Source: Bacteroidales bacterium UBA1722 (lineage in GTDB: Bacteria; Bacteroidota; Bacteroidia; Bacteroidales; UBA932). Taken from it: DNA of 17,592 bases. The position numbers and the translations under genes are program-made. Location: NCBI GenBank assembly GCA_002317435.1, contig DCIQ01000135.1:1-17592 (forward strand), written 5' to 3'. Below are positions 1 through 8,933 of this stretch, piece after piece; positions within the stretch are counted from its first letter, which is position 1; every line of letters starts with the position of its first letter. The notes under the pieces were generated by a model that was not told where the DNA came from, ran no database searches, and worked only from the letters and a program-made list of their open reading frames with translations.

Positions 1-165
1 GGCAGTGCATCAGCGTGAGCACAGCGATGACGATGAAGAATGTAGTGACCCCTACTTTCGAAGAGGAAGAGTGAGCACCACGCTGAGGTGCTGCCAGTTA
101 GCTCTTGGAGTAGGAATGGGTAGGAATGAGTATGAATAATGCAGGTTAAGCCCGTGGAATAAAAA
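1..165. other. Edge region downstream of RND operon, no assignable gene
   Basis: No complete gene is visible here. The minus strand, read towards the window edge, has a stretch open from a stop near position 97 that encodes a hydrophobic run (VGVTTFFIVIAVLTLMHC), as at the beginning of a membrane protein or lipoprotein. There is no ATG, GTG or TTG in frame before this run, so I do not call a gene. The plus strand is also open from base 2 to a stop at 137-139, but its product is low-complexity and looks non-coding. A short inverted repeat is present (AGCACC at 74-79, GGTGCT at 87-92) without a T-run, so I cannot show a terminator for the RND operon. Three degenerate 10-bp repeats (GTAGGAATGG-like) sit at 110-139. 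Confidence 0.4.
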
Positions 166-3100
166 TCAAGGCCCCACATCCGATATTTTATCAACAGAAT
201 AAAGGGGCAGAACGAAGAGAAGTGAGAGAAGAGAGAATAATGTGCCCGAGATGGTACCGATGGAGAAGGCGAACCAGAACACTTCCGAAGGACCGTCGAA
301 CAGGAATGGGGTGATGCCCAGAACGGTGGATGTCAGAGTCAGCAGAATGGGGGTGATTTTGTTCCTATATGCCTGAACGTAGAGTTCGGCGGAAGTCTTT
401 CCTGGAAACCGTGCCTTCAGTCTCTTCAGTTCCGTGATGATATAGATTCCGGGATTGACGGTGATGCCGGCTATCATAATGAGCGAGGCGAAACCTCCCT
501 GATCAAAGCAGAATTCATTAAGGCCGAAGGTCAGGAACATACCGACGAACGCGAAAGGAATCATCAGAATGATGGCTGCCGGATATCTCAGAGACTCAAA
601 GGATATGGAGAGAATCACGAACAGTATAGCTACGATGATAAGGATGAGGAAGTAATAGGTCTCCTTATCCATGTAGAAACTCCAACTGGGGGAGCTGATA
701 TCGAATCCTACCGGAAGTACCGAAGACTTCATATAGTCCAAAGTCGCCTCCTCGAACTTGCGCTGCATAGTAGGCGAGCCTGCGAACTGGAACTTCACAT
801 CCATCTCATAATTTTGATTATGACGACTGATATTTATCCCTGATTCCTTCTTGGTGATAGAACCGATGGAGTTCAGCGAAACTGACACTGAATCTATTTC
901 AAGAGGAGCGTTTTGGATGTCCCAGAGTTCATATTTTCCCTTTTCAGACGATTTGAGAGCCACTTCCACAGGCCTCCCGCCGATTATGTAGCGCCCGATG
1001 GAACGGTCTGTCAGAACTGAAGAAAGAGTGCTGAAATATGGATTGAGGGAGACGTTATTCCTGCTCACCCGGTCAAAGTCGAAGTCAAGAGCATAGAAGG
1101 ACGATGGTGGGGTATAAGAGTCGGTGGTCCATATCTGAGCGATGCTCACGCGTGGATTTCTGGAGATATGGTCCACCAAGTGTTCGGCATACCTGCGAAG
1201 CCTTCCGTAATCATAACCGGTCATGGTGAATTCGCCAGACATCATTTTCACGTTGACGAAATTGCTGAATGAATCGTTAGTTACCCCAAAAACACGCCAG
1301 TTGGCCCCGCCGAGTTTAATGGCATACTGAGTAACCTTCCCCTGAAGCCAAGCAGGAAAGGGTGTTCTGCTGACATCATCGCTGAACTCAACGATTATCT
1401 CCGCATCGTCAGGTCCGTTGACCTCCGAGATAAAAACCTTGATGTCGTCGAACTGGGAGAGGTAGTTCTCCATCTCCCTGACTATGTCATTCATCTGCTC
1501 GATGGTACATCCGTCAGACATACCCGAAGATATATACAGTTTCTTGTTGCCCGGATTCTTGGAAAAATCCGACCTTTCAAGAGCCCTGTTGAAAAGGGCG
1601 AAAGAGGAACCCAGAACCCCGTCTATAGTCTCCCTGTTGTTCGCATAGAAGCGCCACTTGACAACCTCATCCGGAATAAGAAAGGTGGGTATGCCGAAGG
1701 ACAACAAGCAGACCAAAAGTACTATCCATCTGTGGCTTTGGATTCCGGTGACGTATTTCAGATAAATGGTGTCCCTCTTTTTCAGAGGTTTGCATCCCGA
1801 AACAAAAACCGGCCTGTATTTCATTCTCTCAGGCAGAAAATCCAGCAGGGCCGGGATGAAAAAGAGTGAGACAGGAAGGGACAGTGTCAGGTTGATGACG
1901 ATAACCCGGATGAAGTCGGTATAATTGAGTTTTACATCCTCGGGAAGCATCAGTACGGAGAGAAGTGCCGCTATGGTAGTCCCCACAGCCGGGAGCAGTT
2001 CACTGAAGTACCGCCTGTCACCGTACCTGATATAGTGATCCACCGTGATGATGGAGGCATCTATAATGATACCCATGGAGACGGTTATTCCGGCGAGAGT
2101 GTAGATATGAATCGGAAGCCCGCTGACTGCGTAGATGGCGACGGCGCTGAGTACATTGACGGCAAGGGTGATGACAATTGTCAGCAGATACTTCCATGAC
2201 CGGTATGACAAAAGAACAAACAGCAGAAGAAGCGCGATACATAAACAAGTTCTAAAATAAATTTTTGAAAGTTCCTTATTGACCATTTCCGAAGAGTCGT
2301 AAGCCAGATGTGCCGAAATACCTTGCGGCAGAGCGGATATCACATCGGTCATCCTGTTCCTGACAGAAGAAGCCGTCCGCAGGAGATTTACATCAGAGAC
2401 CACCGCAATGTTCATCGTCACGGCATTCAGACCATTCACCCTGAAATAGGAATCGGGAGTCACCTCATCAAAAGAGAAAGTGGCGATATCCGACAGATGA
2501 TATATGCGTCCGGAAACAGTTGCTACAGGCATCCTGTCCATTCTTTCCTTCAGTCCAATGGAAAGACGTACTGGAAGTAGCTCATTGTCGGAGACCACAT
2601 TACCTATCGGCATATCGGTCATCCACGCATCGAAGGCAGCCGCGATGTCGGCAGCGCTGATGCCCAGTGTCCGCGCCTGAAGTGCATCGAAGGTGACAGT
2701 CATCCTGTGAGGCACGACACCACTGAGAGTGACAGCATTTACTCCTTCGACGGCAGAAAGGGCTGGTGTTATTCTGTCTTCTATGTATGTGGATATTTCC
2801 TCACTGCTCACCCCCCCCTTGAATATGTATGACAGGGAGACTGACTTATCTGAAGATGAGGAAGATATGCGCGGATAGGTCACATCGTCGGGCAGACTGG
2901 GATACAGGCTTCTTATGGCAGATGAAATCTGCAGCCGTGCCGCATCCATATCAGTTCCACGGTCAAATTTCAGTTTTATCCTGCCGCTGCCGTTTTTTGA
3001 AACAGAATAGATATCATTGACACCGGAGATGCAGGAGAGCACTTTCTCCAGTCTGGATGTCACCTCCGCCTCCATCTCATCCGCAGTGGATTTTCTCATC

Positions 3101-3261
3101 TCATAACTGATCGAAACGGACCGTCCTCCGCTTTCCGGGAGGTACTGGATATTGAGTCGCGGTATCAATGCTATACCGATAACGGAGATGATGGCCATTA
3201 TCAGTATCACTGATATGGGCGGGATGCCCATAAATCTGCCGTCTGGTCTCATAACTGTCAT
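166..3261 (-). CDS. RND-family efflux permease, second of a tandem pair
   Basis: This is an inner-membrane resistance-nodulation-division transporter of the AcrB/HAE1 type, about 1031 residues, the usual length. A TM segment near residues 16-34 precedes a large periplasmic domain, a TM bundle at about 335-480, a second periplasmic domain and a C-terminal TM bundle. I chose the ATG at 3261, which overlaps the upstream permease stop as ATGA, over a GTG two codons earlier. In TM4, where AcrB has two adjacent aspartates, the sequence reads GIIIDASII, so the first Asp (about residue 401) is kept and the second is Ala. In TM10 the AcrB lysine position is also not Lys (GITVNPGIYI). The paired genes recall MdtBC-like heteromeric pumps. 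Substrate is unknown; the neighbouring peptide genes make peptide or lipoprotein export possible. The family call is firm. Confidence 0.93.
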   Translation of the reverse strand: MTVMRPDGRFMGIPPISVILIMAIISVIGIALIPRLNIQYLPESGGRSVSISYEMRKSTADEMEAEVTSRLEKVLSCISGVNDIYSVSKNGSGRIKLKFDRGTDMDAARLQISSAIRSLYPSLPDDVTYPRISSSSSDKSVSLSYIFKGGVSSEEISTYIEDRITPALSAVEGVNAVTLSGVVPHRMTVTFDALQARTLGISAADIAAAFDAWMTDMPIGNVVSDNELLPVRLSIGLKERMDRMPVATVSGRIYHLSDIATFSFDEVTPDSYFRVNGLNAVTMNIAVVSDVNLLRTASSVRNRMTDVISALPQGISAHLAYDSSEMVNKELSKIYFRTCLCIALLLLFVLLSYRSWKYLLTIVITLAVNVLSAVAIYAVSGLPIHIYTLAGITVSMGIIIDASIITVDHYIRYGDRRYFSELLPAVGTTIAALLSVLMLPEDVKLNYTDFIRVIVINLTLSLPVSLFFIPALLDFLPERMKYRPVFVSGCKPLKKRDTIYLKYVTGIQSHRWIVLLVCLLSFGIPTFLIPDEVVKWRFYANNRETIDGVLGSSFALFNRALERSDFSKNPGNKKLYISSGMSDGCTIEQMNDIVREMENYLSQFDDIKVFISEVNGPDDAEIIVEFSDDVSRTPFPAWLQGKVTQYAIKLGGANWRVFGVTNDSFSNFVNVKMMSGEFTMTGYDYGRLRRYAEHLVDHISRNPRVSIAQIWTTDSYTPPSSFYALDFDFDRVSRNNVSLNPYFSTLSSVLTDRSIGRYIIGGRPVEVALKSSEKGKYELWDIQNAPLEIDSVSVSLNSIGSITKKESGINISRHNQNYEMDVKFQFAGSPTMQRKFEEATLDYMKSSVLPVGFDISSPSWSFYMDKETYYFLILIIVAILFVILSISFESLRYPAAIILMIPFAFVGMFLTFGLNEFCFDQGGFASLIMIAGITVNPGIYIITELKRLKARFPGKTSAELYVQAYRNKITPILLTLTSTVLGITPFLFDGPSEVFWFAFSIGTISGTLFSLLSLLFVLPLYSVDKISDVGP

Positions 3262-6200
3262 AGCCACCGGTTTTTATCCCTGTGCCTATATACGATGTAA
3301 TAGAGAGCCGGAACGATGAACAGGCTGACCAGTGTACCCACAGTCATTCCTGATATCACCACCAGAGAGAGGGGATACTGAAGGTCATCCCCCACCGATC
3401 CCCTTGACAAGAAGGGAACCATCGCGAAGATGGTGGTAAGAGATGTCATAAGTATAGCCTTCACCCTCTGGGATGAGGCCTTGAAAATCGATGTTTCAAG
3501 TTCCTCTCCGGCACGTCTAAGCTTGTTGATGGTATCTATCTTGAGAATGGAGTCATTGATGACGATACCAGTAATGACAACAAGACCTATCAGGGTCATT
3601 ATGTTGATGGTGACACCCACAGCCCAGACTGCGAGGAGTGAGAAAAAAATGTCGATAATGATTTCCGAAAGGATGATGGCAGGCTGTACCATAGACTCAA
3701 ACTGGGATGCCAAAATAATGAACAGCAAGATGACTGACACCAGCAGCACCGCAGTCATCTCCTTAGAGAGTTCACGGCTGTCAAACCACGACCCGCAGAA
3801 ACTGACATTATACTTCCCGTCCCCGAACACTGTCCTCCTTATGATATCCATAACCTCGGGAACATCCTTCGCATCGGGATTCAAGTCCAGAGGATAATAA
3901 ATGCCTTCGGCACCGGACCGGACGGCATCGAAGTCTTCAATGAAGGACTGCCTGAGTATGACATCAAGAGGAATCTCCCTGCCGTCACTGCTCTCTACTG
4001 TGAGTCCGGAGAGTATCTGTTTGAGGGAGACATCATTCGTACCGACCACCACAGGCAGGGATGCTGCACCTTCGACCAGCGTCATAAGTCTGTGACTGTT
4101 CATCGCCCTCTTGAGAACTGCCTCAAGTGCAGCAGGAGTTATCGAATAGAGGGCCATCATTTCGGGATCGGACTCCAGAAGCACCTCTCGGCTGACAGGT
4201 ATCGGAGGTATCAGCATTTCAGGAAAACGGGCATTGAGATTATTGGTTATCCTGCTGTAGAGTTCCCTGAAATCCTGAAGTTCGAGACGGCCGGAAGCTT
4301 GAATTCTGGCGGTGAGGACAGCCTTTCTGTCTGAGAACACCATATCGAAGACATTCTCTGAAGGGGATGTTTCATACTTGCAGCCGTTCCAATTATCTTT
4401 CAGAAACTTTGAAATCGCTTTCAGCGTTTTCTCCATCTTCACAGCCGAGCCGCACTTAATGTATATGGATGCTTCGGATATCTTTTCCGAGCCTTCCAAG
4501 AGGATGAACTGCTGGATGCCGGAGAAGGAATTTATGTAACGCCCCTCCCCGCCGAATTCGTCCTCTATCCGTTTTACCCTTCCGACATTCTCCTCCAATG
4601 AAATGTTTTCGTTCCAGTCGATGTCGATCACCGCATCCGTATGAGCCATCTCCGGCAGCCTCGACTTGGGCATATATGCGAACACAGCACCGGCTCCGAT
4701 AAGGGAGATGACCAGAAGAACAACTGATACAGATGAGTGCCTCAGGGACTTTCCCAGCCATTGGTGATCCCATTTCTGAAGCAGTGCATTGAGGCGAATC
4801 TTCCCAGCATCCACAGAGGCCGGATCCTTCCCTCCATACCACAGGAAGAAATAAACCGGGACTATCAGGATCGTCACGAGATAAGAGCACATCAGCACTA
4901 TGGTCATCGCCATCGCCTGATCATAGAACAGGTCGCCTGCCAGCCCGTTCATGAATACCAGAGGAATGAATACGGCGCAGGTGGTCAGTGAAGAACTGAA
5001 CATCGGACCCATAACCGATGAAGTTCCCTCTATGACCGCCTCCTTCAGAATACCGCAGTTCTTCCATTTCATCGTTATGTTGTCCACGAGAATGATGGTA
5101 TTGTCTGACATCATCCCTATACCCAGCAGGAGACCGGAGAGGGAGATTATATTTATGGATATGCCCAGAATGAAAAAGCCGAACAGGGAAAGCATCAGCG
5201 CAGTGGGGATGGTCAAAAACACCAGAACCGAAAGTTTTCCTCCACCGAGGAACAGGGAAATCACTATACATGCCAGCAGAACTGCTGCCAATATGTTCTT
5301 GAAGAGATTGTTAATAGAGTATTCCAACAGCTCCGACTGGTCCCGCGATATCATGAAGGACACATCAGGGAATTCCTCCGATATGTCGGACATGACTGTA
5401 TTGACATTCTCCTTCAAATCGGACATTCTGGATTTAGCCTGTTTCATCACTGCCATGCATACTGACGGCATTCCATCGGAGCGTACCGTGCCGATACGCT
5501 CGGCAGTGCGTGTACTTACAGATGCGACGTCCCTAACCTGAATAATCCTGCCATTCTTCCTGATCCGGAGCGCTGCTATGTCATCAGCGGAACTGCTGAC
5601 CGACTCGAAACGGACATCATAGCGCAGAAGTCCGTCAGTTATCGACAGGCTTCCCAGATGGACGTCAGACTCTTTGACGGCATTCTCGATCTCCGATATC
5701 GTCAGGCCGTACTGCCTCATCCTGTTCCGATCAGGAGTGATGAGAATCTCCTTAGTGACAATTCCGCTGATGTCCACCATCGACACCTGTTCAAGCTGTT
5801 CAAGCCTTTTGGAAACTATGTTTTCTACGAAAAGACTCAACTCTTCCATAGAGCCAGAACGGGAAGTTACATTTACATAGAACGCAGGCATATAGCTTAT
5901 CCCAGACCTCCTCACTATCGGGCGGTCACAGGGAAGATTCGCCATACATCTGTCTATCTTTTCATTGACTTCTATGGTGTAGTACGAGAGGTTTGTCCCA
6001 TAGTCAAAATCCATCCTTATCGTGCCGGACCCCAAAGATGATTCGCATTCAATGTTCTTCAACCCGTTGATCTGCATAAGCTCGCCCCTGAGCACCCTGA
6101 GGATGCCGTTCTCCATCTGGGACGGAGATGTATTCTCGGAACTGACCCTGACCATTATCGATGGGATATCCACTTCCGGAATCAGTGAAACCGGAAGTCG

Positions 6201-6284
6201 GAATATGCTGACCATACCGAGGGTCACCATCACGAGCATCAGCATCGTGACAGTAACCGGCCTGCGTATCAGATACTTTACCAT
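3258..6284 (-). CDS. RND-family efflux permease, first of a tandem pair
   Basis: A complete AcrB/HAE1-like RND permease of 1008 residues. It begins with the typical cytoplasmic start and first TM (MVKYLIRRPVTVTMLMLVMV), followed by the porter domain, a TM bundle at about 328-475, a second porter domain and the last TM bundle. TM4 reads GIGMMSDNTIILVDNI, so the first proton-relay Asp is at about residue 394 and the second is Asn, a form common in many non-enterobacterial RND pumps. TM10 has GIVINDSIL in place of the Lys-containing AcrB motif. The gene starts 7 bp after the adaptor stop and ends in an ATGA overlap with the second permease, so the two are probably made in fixed ratio and may assemble as a hetero-trimer. 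The cargo cannot be read from the sequence. Confidence 0.94.
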   Translation of the reverse strand: MVKYLIRRPVTVTMLMLVMVTLGMVSIFRLPVSLIPEVDIPSIMVRVSSENTSPSQMENGILRVLRGELMQINGLKNIECESSLGSGTIRMDFDYGTNLSYYTIEVNEKIDRCMANLPCDRPIVRRSGISYMPAFYVNVTSRSGSMEELSLFVENIVSKRLEQLEQVSMVDISGIVTKEILITPDRNRMRQYGLTISEIENAVKESDVHLGSLSITDGLLRYDVRFESVSSSADDIAALRIRKNGRIIQVRDVASVSTRTAERIGTVRSDGMPSVCMAVMKQAKSRMSDLKENVNTVMSDISEEFPDVSFMISRDQSELLEYSINNLFKNILAAVLLACIVISLFLGGGKLSVLVFLTIPTALMLSLFGFFILGISINIISLSGLLLGIGMMSDNTIILVDNITMKWKNCGILKEAVIEGTSSVMGPMFSSSLTTCAVFIPLVFMNGLAGDLFYDQAMAMTIVLMCSYLVTILIVPVYFFLWYGGKDPASVDAGKIRLNALLQKWDHQWLGKSLRHSSVSVVLLVISLIGAGAVFAYMPKSRLPEMAHTDAVIDIDWNENISLEENVGRVKRIEDEFGGEGRYINSFSGIQQFILLEGSEKISEASIYIKCGSAVKMEKTLKAISKFLKDNWNGCKYETSPSENVFDMVFSDRKAVLTARIQASGRLELQDFRELYSRITNNLNARFPEMLIPPIPVSREVLLESDPEMMALYSITPAALEAVLKRAMNSHRLMTLVEGAASLPVVVGTNDVSLKQILSGLTVESSDGREIPLDVILRQSFIEDFDAVRSGAEGIYYPLDLNPDAKDVPEVMDIIRRTVFGDGKYNVSFCGSWFDSRELSKEMTAVLLVSVILLFIILASQFESMVQPAIILSEIIIDIFFSLLAVWAVGVTINIMTLIGLVVITGIVINDSILKIDTINKLRRAGEELETSIFKASSQRVKAILMTSLTTIFAMVPFLSRGSVGDDLQYPLSLVVISGMTVGTLVSLFIVPALYYIVYRHRDKNRWL

Positions 6285-6291
6285 CTATCGA

Positions 6292-7371
6292 TTACTTATC
6301 CTTCAAGACCGCTTCAGAACGGTCGGCGAGATTGATGTTTCCCGATATTATGACCCTGTCCCCTTCCTTCAGGGAGGAGCCTCTGTCCTTGTTTCCCTCG
6401 ACAGCATACTCATCGCTGTTGGAAAGGAGGATGTTCACATAAACCCAGTGGGCAAGCCCGTCCTCACCGAAAGTGAACAAGACTGTCATGTTATCACGGA
6501 TGACCACCGCACTTCTCGGCACTACGAACATATCCGGCACATTCTTCTCCACCACGACTTTGACATTCATACCATCTATCAGTGTCCCGTCATTCTTCAG
6601 TTGTGCACATACGCTGATCTGCCCTTTCTCGTTCACCGAAGGATCCACGGATACAATCCTGCCCGAATGACATTTGTTCCCGTCAGCATAAGGGTGGATA
6701 TCGACCGCAAGTCCCTTCTCTATCAACTTGTATTCGGATTCTATCACAGGGAAGCGCACCTGAAGCGTCGCATCGCTTATGATGCGGCACAAGGGTTCAT
6801 TCCCCGGTCTGCCATATTTTTTCAGAGTCAGGCCGGATACCCTTCCGGAGATGGGGGAAATCAGATCAGCTTTTTTTAGTTCCAGTTCGGCCTTCCGGTA
6901 TGCATCGGCAGCAGCACTGTACCCCGAACGTATCTTCGCCACAGACATAGCCCTTTCCGGGATGCCTGTGGTGTCCCCCACGGCATAACCCTGTCCCAGC
7001 AGAATGTCATATAGCTCCAGTTCGGCCTTCTTCACAGAGGTCATGGCAGAACTCAGTGAAAGTTCCAAATCCGTCTTGTCCAGTGAAGCGATCACTGTTC
7101 CGGCCCTAACATATTCTCCATCGGACACGTTAACGTCAGATATGACCCCGTCAGAAGAGAATTTCAGAGGTGCTTTGTCCAATGCTTCCAACGTGCCGTT
7201 GGAGACCACCTGCCTGTGAAAGTACCCTCTATGAAGTTCCATCACCTCGACCTTGTTCACCAAAGGCCTGTAATCCGACTTATCTGCATCACTGACGTCA
7301 GCGGGTTCTTCTCCGCAAGCCACCGGAATCAGTACAGCGGCCACCAAAAGATACGAGAACTTGTTATTCAT
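6292..7371 (-). CDS. Periplasmic adaptor (membrane fusion) lipoprotein of RND system
   Basis: A 359-residue HlyD/AcrA-type adaptor that would bridge the RND permeases and the outer-membrane channel. A signal peptide ends at Cys19 (LIPVAC), a plausible though imperfect lipobox, so the mature protein is probably a lipoprotein. The lipoyl-like domain is split: its first half is around 68-98 (DGVISDVNVSDGEYVRAGTV) and its second around 168-192 (LISPISGRVSGL). Between them lies a short helical hairpin, about 100-168. A beta-barrel and membrane-proximal domain follow, with DGMNVKVVV near 266-274 and VPRSAVV near 284-290. It sits 8 bp after the TolC-like gene and 7 bp before the first permease, in the usual adaptor position. 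It is complete, of normal length and shows no damage. Confidence 0.93.
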   Translation of the reverse strand: MNNKFSYLLVAAVLIPVACGEEPADVSDADKSDYRPLVNKVEVMELHRGYFHRQVVSNGTLEALDKAPLKFSSDGVISDVNVSDGEYVRAGTVIASLDKTDLELSLSSAMTSVKKAELELYDILLGQGYAVGDTTGIPERAMSVAKIRSGYSAAADAYRKAELELKKADLISPISGRVSGLTLKKYGRPGNEPLCRIISDATLQVRFPVIESEYKLIEKGLAVDIHPYADGNKCHSGRIVSVDPSVNEKGQISVCAQLKNDGTLIDGMNVKVVVEKNVPDMFVVPRSAVVIRDNMTVLFTFGEDGLAHWVYVNILLSNSDEYAVEGNKDRGSSLKEGDRVIISGNINLADRSEAVLKDK

Positions 7372-7379
7372 GCTTCATT

Positions 7380-8873
7380 TCATCTTATCATCTCCATAAA
7401 ATCAACTTCTATGTTCCGCTTTTCAGCAAAATCATACAAGGTGTAGCTCCTTATTGTATAGTAGTAGTTCCAAAAGTCATTCAGGTCTGTGACATATTTG
7501 GTCAAAGCCGCATCACTGTCCTTCTGTGCATCGACCATCTGGGTCACGGTGGCGGATCCATTCTTGAATTTCTCGACCATCAGATTGAACCTTTCACCGG
7601 CTATCTCGTATGCCTGTCCGGACACGAGACACTGAGAGCGCTGGTTGTTGAACTGCCCGACCAGCATGAACAACTGCCTGCGGTAATTGCTCTCATCTTG
7701 CTCCACCTGAGCCCGAACAACGTCCTGAGCAGCCTTCGCCTTCTGCACCTTTCCCTTCCCCAGCCCCCAGTCGAATATCGGGACACTGAAAGTCAGCCCC
7801 ACGACTTCCTGATTGTCAAGGTTACGGTAAACCCCGGAGAATTCGGGATTCGTCTTTGAAAGGCCGAATTTGGCGCTGAAAGCCATAGTGAGTCCCCTGT
7901 CCGCCTTGGCCTTGGCCACATCACTCTCAGCCTGAAGCAGCGATATATCGTTTCCTATGAAGAATGTAGAGTTTTTAAGGGTCTTGTCATATACAGCATT
8001 ATAATCCAGCTGGATGTCGGGAATCTCATCATCAATGACAGGCACTATCTCCATATCCTCGTTATATCCCAAAAGGGAGTTAAGGGCCATCTGCGCTTTC
8101 CTCACCTCCACCTCGTTCTCTCTGATGGAGAGACTGTCGGTCAGGACCTTGAGCCGGAGCTGGAGATACTCGTCCCTGGTGACACTGCCCAGTTCCAGAC
8201 GCTCCTCTGCCAGAGAGCACATTCTCTTGGTATTGGCGAGATTGTTTCTTGATGTCTCCAATGTTCGTATGGCGAGGTATAAGTCGAAAAATGACTGGGC
8301 AGTCTTGAGAGATATCTTCTCCATGCTCTCCAGATAGGTTCTCTTACCTTTCTCATATTCCTTTGGCTCCACCAACTTGCTCCATTTGAAACTGTTGTAT
8401 GAGAACAATGGCTGGCTGTAATATATCGTCACCGGCTGCGAATACCAGTTCATCGAGGCGTTTCCCCCGAACTGGTCTATTCTGGATAAATCCGAGTAGA
8501 GGCTCAATGTACCTCCCGTCAGACCGATGTTCTGCGACAACTTCAGACCGAGACTGTTCTGCAGCGACTCGGTCGCGACATATCTGAATGAACCGTCATC
8601 ATAACTCTGCAGAAGTTTCAGTGATCTGTCATAATTCATCAGACCACCGTACAGAGAGAGAGACGGCAGACGGCTCGCCTGATAGGTTTTGTAGGCCCAA
8701 TAGGTGGAGACGAATGAATGTCTGGCAGACAGCGCCTCCACGGACCGCTCACGCGCAGTGGAGACGGCCTGGGAGAGAGTCAGGCTCTGCTGTCCTTTTA
8801 CAACACCTTCAGACGCCACCATCAGCAGCGAAACCATGATGAAGATTCTGGAAATATAGTGGTCAAGTATCAT
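7380..8873 (-). CDS. TolC-family outer-membrane efflux channel
   Basis: A 497-residue outer-membrane factor, close to normal length for TolC/OprM relatives. The N-terminus has a cleavable-looking signal peptide (ISRIFIMVSLLMVASEG) with no lipobox Cys, so it is probably not lipidated. The two-fold repeat of the family is visible: LSQAVSTARERS and YSQPLFSY in the first half, and LTFSVPIFDWGLGKGKVQKAKA near 355-376 in the second. The long alpha-helices of the tunnel follow, for example the stretch with NGSATVTQMVDAQKDSDAAL near 438-457. It is the first gene of the tight TolC-adaptor-RND-RND block and starts about 20 bp after a candidate promoter, so this block can probably be transcribed by itself. 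The alternative, pure read-through from the upstream maturation genes, cannot be excluded. Confidence 0.93.
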   Translation of the reverse strand: MILDHYISRIFIMVSLLMVASEGVVKGQQSLTLSQAVSTARERSVEALSARHSFVSTYWAYKTYQASRLPSLSLYGGLMNYDRSLKLLQSYDDGSFRYVATESLQNSLGLKLSQNIGLTGGTLSLYSDLSRIDQFGGNASMNWYSQPVTIYYSQPLFSYNSFKWSKLVEPKEYEKGKRTYLESMEKISLKTAQSFFDLYLAIRTLETSRNNLANTKRMCSLAEERLELGSVTRDEYLQLRLKVLTDSLSIRENEVEVRKAQMALNSLLGYNEDMEIVPVIDDEIPDIQLDYNAVYDKTLKNSTFFIGNDISLLQAESDVAKAKADRGLTMAFSAKFGLSKTNPEFSGVYRNLDNQEVVGLTFSVPIFDWGLGKGKVQKAKAAQDVVRAQVEQDESNYRRQLFMLVGQFNNQRSQCLVSGQAYEIAGERFNLMVEKFKNGSATVTQMVDAQKDSDAALTKYVTDLNDFWNYYYTIRSYTLYDFAEKRNIEVDFMEMIR

Positions 8874-8896
8874 AAGTGTTTCATACTTTTCACATC

Positions 8897-8929
8897 CAAA
8901 GTTAACGTTTTACGGACAATCTTCCTAAA
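8897..8929 (-). promoter_or_regulatory. Candidate Bacteroidota promoter for the efflux block
   Basis: Read on the minus strand, TAACTTTG at 8904-8897 matches the Bacteroidota -7 consensus TAnnTTTG exactly. Upstream, separated by 21 bases, is TTTA (8929-8926), one base away from the -33 consensus TTTG. Transcription would start at about 8890 and leave a very short leader before the ATG at 8873. It lies in the 60-bp gap between the transglutaminase-like gene and the TolC gene, the longest gap in the lower operon. Confidence 0.5.
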
Positions 8930-8933
8930 GATG

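Noticed and set aside
74..92. Hairpin AGCACC/GGTGCT as terminator of the RND operon
   Set aside because: The stem is only 6 bp, there is no T-run on either strand, and it is more than 70 bp after the stop codon.
3262..3267. GTG start two codons upstream for the second permease
   Set aside because: The ATG at 3261 forms a tight ATGA overlap with the upstream stop and gives a normal RND N-terminus.
6022..6879. Plus-strand open frame of 285 codons
   Set aside because: It lies antisense across the permease and adaptor genes, whose minus-strand products have clear family motifs. The plus-strand product resembles no family and has shadow-like composition.
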